From the NCBI GenBank assembly GCA_021413675.1, contig JAIOQA010000057.1:1-47214 (forward strand): DNA of 47,214 nt, in the 5' to 3' direction. This document shows, piece by piece, positions 42,828-47,214 of the stretch. The stretch is from Deltaproteobacteria bacterium. Lineage in GTDB: Bacteria > Myxococcota_A > Polyangia > Haliangiales > Haliangiaceae. Under the pieces are notes generated by a model. It saw nothing but the letters and a program-made list of their open reading frames with translations, was not told where the DNA came from and searched no databases. How positions within the stretch are numbered: position 1 is the stretch's first letter; each line of letters opens with the position of its first letter. The position numbers were made by a program, and so were the translations under genes.

Positions 42828-42842
42828 TCGCGCCCCGCGCGG

Positions 42843-43364
42843 CTACTCGAACGTCGCGGTGACGAGCGACACCGGCGCGGCCACCGTGAGCGTGCACGAC
42901 GTGCCCTGGCCCTGGCAGTTGGGCGTTGCCCAGTCGACGAACGTGTAGTTCGGGTTGGTGTTCACCGCGGTGAGCACGACGGCGGTGCCCGCGGCGATCG
43001 AAAAGCTGCAGTCGCCGGGATTGTTCGTGCACTGCACGCCGGGCTGGTCGCTGACGATCTTGCCCTTGCCCGAGATCACCAGGCGCAGCGTCGCCGACGC
43101 GGCGTCGACCATCGGTGACGCGTCGACCGGCGCGTCCTGCGCGGCATCGATCATCGGGATGGCGGCATCGGCGGTCGCGCAGCTGCCGGCGACGGCCGGC
43201 GCGGCGCACCAGCCGTCGGCGCCGCAGACCTGATCACCGGCGCACTGGCCCGCGCCGGTGCAGCTCACGACGCAGTCGCGGACGGTCGGGTCGTAGCAGG
43301 CCCCGAGGGTGGCGAGCGCGGCGACCGCGCCCGCGACGAGCGCGCGGCGGATCAGAACTGCCAT
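42843..43364 (-). CDS. Cys-rich lipoprotein with a C-terminal beta-repeat domain
   Basis: 173 residues from ATG 43364. Lipobox LATLGAC puts the lipid on Cys23. A Cys-rich block follows (DCVVSCTGAGQCAGDQVCGADGWC, split here only by context), then a disordered acidic linker DAAIPMIDAAQDAPVDAS. The last 85 residues resemble a Listeria-Bacteroides or InlB B-repeat-like domain (ISGKGKIVSDQPGVQC; GTAVVLTAVNTNPNYTFVDW) ending in VSLVTATFE, a fold often seen in surface proteins. Last gene of the kinase operon; it overlaps the TPR gene's end by 13 bases. Confidence 0.75.
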   Translation of the reverse strand: MAVLIRRALVAGAVAALATLGACYDPTVRDCVVSCTGAGQCAGDQVCGADGWCAAPAVAGSCATADAAIPMIDAAQDAPVDASPMVDAASATLRLVISGKGKIVSDQPGVQCTNNPGDCSFSIAAGTAVVLTAVNTNPNYTFVDWATPNCQGQGTSCTLTVAAPVSLVTATFE

Positions 43365-44187
43365 GTCACCACCACATCGGTGCGCGTGCGACCGGGCGCG
43401 ATCACCACGTGGCGCGCCTCGCCGCCACCGCGACCGAGCCAGTACAGCGCGGCGCTCGCCGCCAGCGCCGCGCCGCCGCTGGCGAGCCCGATGATCGCGA
43501 GCGTGCGATCGCGCCGACCGCGCGCGTCGGCGTCCGCGGCCTGCGCCCACGCGCCGCCGCTGGCATAGACATCGCTGACCTCGCGCGCGGCGCGCCCGGC
43601 GTCGATCGCGAAGTAGCCGCCGGCGGCCAAGAGCGCCACCCCGGTGCCGCCGGTGACGAGCGTCGCCAGGCGGTAACGCGGCGCCCGGACCGACGATGCG
43701 ACCGGCGACGGCGCCGGTCCACTGGCGGCGACGGCGCGGGGGCCGACGGCGCGGGCGCGGGTTCCGCCGGCGCGGCGGCCGCGCAGGCCTCGGCGGCGGC
43801 GAGGTTCTGCTCGGCGGTCGCGCGGTACGGCGAGCTCACGACCAGCCGCAGGTAGTCGCGGTACATGGCCGCCGCGTTGCGACAGTCGCCGGCGAGGCGA
43901 TACGCCTGCGCGAGGTTGTAGAGCAGCCCGGGCGTGGGCAGCAGGCGATACGCCTCGCGGTAGTCGGCGATCGCCGCGGGATAGTCACCCCGATCGAACG
44001 CGGCCTTGGCGCTCACCGCGCGCTCGCGTGCGGCCGCTGCCGCATCGCCAGGCGCGGGCTGCACCGGGGCCGGTGCGTCCGCCCCGGTCGGCGCCGGCGC
44101 GGGGACGTCCGCGGGCTGCGCCGCCGCGGGCGCGAGCGATGCGAAGGCGACGACCAGCGCCGCGCCGAGACCGAGGACGCGCGTCAT
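43352..44187 (-). CDS. TPR-repeat periplasmic protein, frameshifted near 43715
   Basis: Starts at ATG 44187, overlapping the kinase stop (ATGA). A signal peptide (TRVLGLGAALVVAFASLAPAAAQ) and a TPR region (KAAFDRGDYPAAIADYREAYRLLPTPGLLYNLAQAYRLAGDCRNAAAMYRDYLR, broken here as units of 34) follow. After PAPSPPVD the frame turns into Arg-rich nonsense that stops at 43402. The next frame continues sensibly as PAPSPVASSVRAPRYRLATL and gives two membrane helices (LVTGGTGVALLAAGGYFA; LAIIGLASGGAALAASAALYW) with a stop at 43352. One inserted C near 43717 would restore a single protein of about 278 residues. This is either a real inactivating shift or a sequencing error; the downstream gene's overlap with the second frame suggests the intact form is native. 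Confidence 0.75.
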
Positions 44188-45815
44188 CAGAACGGTTCGA
44201 TCGTGCCGTTGGGATCGATCGCCGGCGCGTCCGGACGGCGCACCGGTACGCGGCGGCTGGATGGCGGCAGCGCGATGTCGAGGCGCTGGGTGGTCGCGGT
44301 GTCGATGCGCCGATGATAGGGCGTGAACCCGGGCGCGTCGACCTCGAGCTCGTGGACACCCGCGGGCGCCGACCAGATCGCGCGGCCGCGGGTCATCGGC
44401 ACAGGGGCGCCGTCGATGCGGATCCGCGCGCCGGCCGGCGAGACCCGCAGCTCGAGGGTGGTCGGCGCGACGGGCGCGACCGACACCGGCGGCGCGGCGA
44501 TCACCGGGGGCGCCATCGGCGCCGGCACCGCGGACCGCGCGGCCCCGGCGGGCGGGGCGCTCGCGCGCGGCGGCTCGACCGTGGCCGACGGGCGCGCGAT
44601 CACGAGGATCGCCACGGTCCCGACCGCGAGGGCACCGCCCGCCACCAGCCACGGCCAGCGGCGCGGCGCGGTCGGCACGAGCTCCGGCGGCAGCGCGATC
44701 GCCATCGACGGCATCGGCGTCGGGCGCATGCCCACGACCGGCATCGGCTGGCTGGGCGACACCGGCTCGCCCATCGGTGGCGGCAAGCTGCCCACCGCCA
44801 TCGCGCGCCGCGACGGCCGTGCGACGCGCTCCGCGAGCTCGTCGCGCACCTGCCGCAGGATTGCGATCACGTCATCCAGCGACGGCCGATCCCCGGCCTC
44901 CTTGGCCAGCATCGCCAGCAACAGGTGTTCGAGCGCCGCGGGGATCTCGGGCCATACCTCGGACGGCGGCGGCGGGGTCTCGCGCAGGTGCATCGCGACG
45001 ACGTCGGCGATGTTGTCGGCGACGAACGGCGGCGCCTCGAGGAACAGCTCGTAGGCGATCGCCCCGAGCGAGTAGGTGTCGGAGCGCGCGTCGAGCGCGC
45101 GGCCGCGCGCCTGCTCGGGAGACACGTACTGCGGCGTGCCCAGGACCATGCCGGTCGTGGTCAGCGACACGGAATTCGCATCGCTCGGCGCCGGGTCGTA
45201 GAGCTTGGCGATGCCCCAGTCGACGACCTTCACGCCCGCGCCACTGGCGCCCTCGACGAGGAAGATGTTGTCGGGCTTGAGGTCGCGATGGACCACGCCG
45301 CAGGCGTGCGCGGCGCGGGCCGCGGCGGCGACCTCGAGCAGCACGTCGATCGCGAACAGCGGACTCAACCGCCCTTGCTCGAGCCGCTCGCGCAACGAAG
45401 CGCCGTGCAGCAGCTCCATCACCAGGTACTGGCGCCCATCCGGGAGCCGGTCGATGTGGAAGATGTCGACGATGCTGGGGTGGCCGATCTGGTTCACCAC
45501 CCGCGCTTCCTGGACGAAGCGCTCCGCGGTCAGCGGCGAGCGGCACAGCTCGGCGCGCACGACCTTGATCGCCGCGCGCTTGCCGATCACGGTGTGCGTG
45601 GCGGCGTGGACCGTGCCCATGCCGCCCTCGCCGATCTTGCCTTCGATGCGCCAGTCACCGAGGACCATGCCCGGGGGCAGGCCCTCGATCGCGCCCGAAC
45701 CCGTGATCACGATCTCGCGTGGGATCACGCCGCGCGACTCGACGCCGCCGGAGACCGGCATCGGTAGCGTCGCGCCGGTCATTTCCGGCACGCTTCGTGG
45801 AGAGTCTCGATCCAT
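44187..45815 (-). CDS. Membrane Ser/Thr protein kinase with PEGA domain
   Basis: 542 residues from ATG 45815; an in-frame ATG 11 codons earlier (45848) overlaps a TACGAA hexamer, so it is less likely. The kinase domain has the glycine loop IGEGGMGTVHAA, Lys in AAIKVVRAE, HRD178LKPDN, and SPEQARG. The metal-binding motif is DWG (VVDWGIAKL) rather than DFG, seen in some bacterial kinases that stay active. A Pro/Met-rich linker leads to a transmembrane helix (RWPWLVAGGALAVGTVAILVIA) and a PEGA domain (LELRVSPAGARIRIDGAPV; GVHELEVDAPGFTPYHRRI). Heads the operon kinase-TPR-lipoprotein, which suggests the three form one envelope signalling unit. Confidence 0.93.
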   Translation of the reverse strand: MDRDSPRSVPEMTGATLPMPVSGGVESRGVIPREIVITGSGAIEGLPPGMVLGDWRIEGKIGEGGMGTVHAATHTVIGKRAAIKVVRAELCRSPLTAERFVQEARVVNQIGHPSIVDIFHIDRLPDGRQYLVMELLHGASLRERLEQGRLSPLFAIDVLLEVAAAARAAHACGVVHRDLKPDNIFLVEGASGAGVKVVDWGIAKLYDPAPSDANSVSLTTTGMVLGTPQYVSPEQARGRALDARSDTYSLGAIAYELFLEAPPFVADNIADVVAMHLRETPPPPSEVWPEIPAALEHLLLAMLAKEAGDRPSLDDVIAILRQVRDELAERVARPSRRAMAVGSLPPPMGEPVSPSQPMPVVGMRPTPMPSMAIALPPELVPTAPRRWPWLVAGGALAVGTVAILVIARPSATVEPPRASAPPAGAARSAVPAPMAPPVIAAPPVSVAPVAPTTLELRVSPAGARIRIDGAPVPMTRGRAIWSAPAGVHELEVDAPGFTPYHRRIDTATTQRLDIALPPSSRRVPVRRPDAPAIDPNGTIEPF

Positions 45816-45975
45816 CGGCGCCCGCGTCGACCTGGGGCTGCGAGTCATTCGTAGCCCGCAAAGTCACGGTACCCGTCGGCACCAGGGCGTACAACCCCAA
45901 AACCGGTGGGCGTCGAGAGTGAAGGCCGATCATGGCAGACCACGGCATTCGGTCCGACCGCCTCGCGCTTCGCGA

Positions 45976-47160
45976 TCAGGTGCGCGGCGCGATCAGCGCC
46001 CGACTCCCGAGCTCCGCAGCCGAGATCGCGACCTGCTCGACCCGTCGCTCGGGCAGGCCGCGGAACAGCAGGTAACGGTCATCGGCGAGCCGCGCCTTGA
46101 CGAGCTGGCCGGTCGCGCGATCGCGGCGCCCGAGGGGCGACGCCGCACCGTGCACCGCGATGTGGTCCACCGTCAGCCGCGCGCCGTCATCGAGCTGGGT
46201 GGTCGCGCGCACGGTGATCGCGTCATCGGTGATCGCGACCTGCGACCCGGCCTCGACCCGACCGTAGGAGTTGTCGGCGAGCACCAGCTCGAAGCCGTCG
46301 TCGTCGCGCAGGATCGCGGGGCAGTCGCCACTCGGGGTGTGGCCGACGATCAGGCGGCCGATGCCACTGGCGCGGAGCTGCGCGATCACCCGAGGCTCGG
46401 GGAGCAGTGGATTCGCGTCGGCGTCGGTCGGGCGCGCGTAGACCACGCTCGACTGGTTGAACGACGTGCCGGGCAGTGGCGCCTGATAGGCGATCAGCGC
46501 GCGCGCGGTCCCGGTCGCCGCGAACTCGGCGAGGCCCTCGCGGTAGAAGCGATCGAGCGCGGCGAGCCAGCCATCGACCTCCTCCGCGCGCGGCGCCCCG
46601 GGCGTGACGCCGAGGTTGGCCGCGGTGATGCCGCCGTGGAGGAACAGGGTCGCGCCCGCGCGATAGCCGAGGCGGCACTCGCCGAGGTAGGTCCGCAGCG
46701 CGCCGCCGGCGTTGACGTCGTCGAGGAAGCTGCGCACCACCGCGTCGTCGGTGGCGTCGTGGCCGCCGGCGGCGAGCTCGGTGGCGCGGTGCTCGAACGC
46801 CCGCGCCGCGCCCATCGTGTTGGCGAGGATCCAGCGCAGCAGCTCGGCGCGCGGCAAGCCGGCGGGCGCGCGCGTCGGCGGCGCGCCATCGAGCTCGCGC
46901 ACCAGCCGCAGCTTGTTGAGGTCGCGATTGCCGGCCAGCAGGATGACGCGATCGCCGTAGGTGCGGCGCGCCGCGAGCAGGGTCGCGACGATGCGGCGCG
47001 CGTGCGGCCCGCGATCGATCGCGTCGCCGCCGAAGACGAAGGTCACGCCATCGGCGAGCCGGAGCGCGTCGCCATCGAGCGCGACCCGCGGGTTGTCGCG
47101 CGCGAACGACGCCAGCTTGTCCCAGCTGCCCTCGACGTCGGTGAGGTACGCGATCTCCAT
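45976..47160 (-). CDS. Calcineurin-like metallophosphoesterase
   Basis: 394 residues. Metal motifs: TDVEGSWDK (in place of the usual GDxHG), VFGGDAIDRGP (GDxxDRG), LLAGNRDLNKLR (GNRD), LFLHGGI and VGHTPSGDCP (GHTP). These fit the PPP-like branch of the superfamily, and the first motif resembles that of the kinetoplastid-specific phosphatase group. No signal peptide or membrane helix, so a cytoplasmic protein phosphatase or nucleotidase is possible. A C-terminal segment of about 90 residues (ITDDAITVRATTQLDDGARLTVDHI) is an extra domain. It starts 10 bases after the stop of the preceding gene on the same strand. Confidence 0.88.
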   Translation of the reverse strand: MEIAYLTDVEGSWDKLASFARDNPRVALDGDALRLADGVTFVFGGDAIDRGPHARRIVATLLAARRTYGDRVILLAGNRDLNKLRLVRELDGAPPTRAPAGLPRAELLRWILANTMGAARAFEHRATELAAGGHDATDDAVVRSFLDDVNAGGALRTYLGECRLGYRAGATLFLHGGITAANLGVTPGAPRAEEVDGWLAALDRFYREGLAEFAATGTARALIAYQAPLPGTSFNQSSVVYARPTDADANPLLPEPRVIAQLRASGIGRLIVGHTPSGDCPAILRDDDGFELVLADNSYGRVEAGSQVAITDDAITVRATTQLDDGARLTVDHIAVHGAASPLGRRDRATGQLVKARLADDRYLLFRGLPERRVEQVAISAAELGSRALIAPRT

Positions 47161-47170
47161 CGTCGGTTCT

Positions 47171-47214
47171 CTACCGAGCTTGGACGCGCTCGGCCAGCAC
47201 GCGATACACGTCGT
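47171..47214 (-). CDS. 3' end of an unidentified gene at the window edge
   Basis: The last 13 codons before TAG read DVYRVLAERVQAR, a plausible amphipathic C-terminal helix. The stop lies 10 bases upstream of the metallophosphoesterase ATG, so both would be in one operon. Too little is present to identify it. Confidence 0.45.
   Translation of the reverse strand, partial: DVYRVLAERVQAR

Overview
The window is about 47 kb of very GC-rich bacterial chromosome, dense with genes whose third codon positions are almost all G or C. The content points to the Myxococcota (former Deltaproteobacteria). It has two Hanks-type Ser/Thr kinases with C-terminal PEGA domains, a lipoprotein with Cys-rich 'CGDG..CDDGN..DGC' repeats, a DUF4388-like protein, a CFI-box C-terminal domain, and many lipoproteins carrying an L-[AS]-[AG]-C lipobox. 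This is inferred from family content; there is no rRNA gene to confirm it. I see no tRNA, rRNA, CRISPR array, prophage or insertion sequence.

Layout. 0.1-5 kb: sugar-nucleotide epimerase (-), then an acyl-CoA desaturase, a sensor kinase and an OmpR-type regulator in one tight operon, then a lipoprotein. 5-10 kb: Cys-rich repeat lipoprotein, ParE-type toxin-antitoxin pair, CAP-domain protein, low-complexity protein. 10-11.1 kb: two weakly coding gaps around a four-helix-bundle (S23-like) gene; the second gap holds a hexanucleotide repeat with G-quadruplex potential. 11.1-17 kb: HIT protein, M-type aminopeptidase, LysM-MepA endopeptidase, GNAT, FKBP, DUF4388-like protein, secreted serpin. 17-21.5 kb (-): TMEM175-like channel, aldehyde dehydrogenase, MaeB-type malic enzyme. 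21.5-25.5 kb: membrane protein, secreted protein, PrsW protease, the six-fold VDAFPD repeat protein, beta-barrel protein. 25.5-29.7 kb: RidA, then an operon of a binding protein fused to VWA, a membrane coiled-coil protein and a second binding protein. 29.7-32 kb (-): lipoprotein and CFI-box protein. 32.1-35.9 kb: two tandem AlkB-like 2-oxoglutarate oxygenases diverging from a PolB-like 3'-5' exonuclease, an alkyladenine DNA glycosylase and a [2Fe-2S] ferredoxin. 36-40 kb: GH25 lysozyme with six FG-GAP repeats, alpha/beta hydrolase under a palindromic operator, AraC regulator. 40-47 kb: kinase, two small genes, a kinase/TPR/lipoprotein operon with one frameshift, and a metallophosphoesterase.

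Two themes stand out. First, the AlkB-like pair faces a glycosylase and an exonuclease, which looks like an alkylation-repair or base-modification locus; the two oxygenases share an unrecognised C-terminal tail. Second, many start codons sit exactly six bases after a TANNNT hexamer, the geometry expected of leaderless mRNAs, while other genes have clear Shine-Dalgarno sites. Gene starts below were chosen with both signals in mind. Function calls rest on motifs read by eye; no database search was run.
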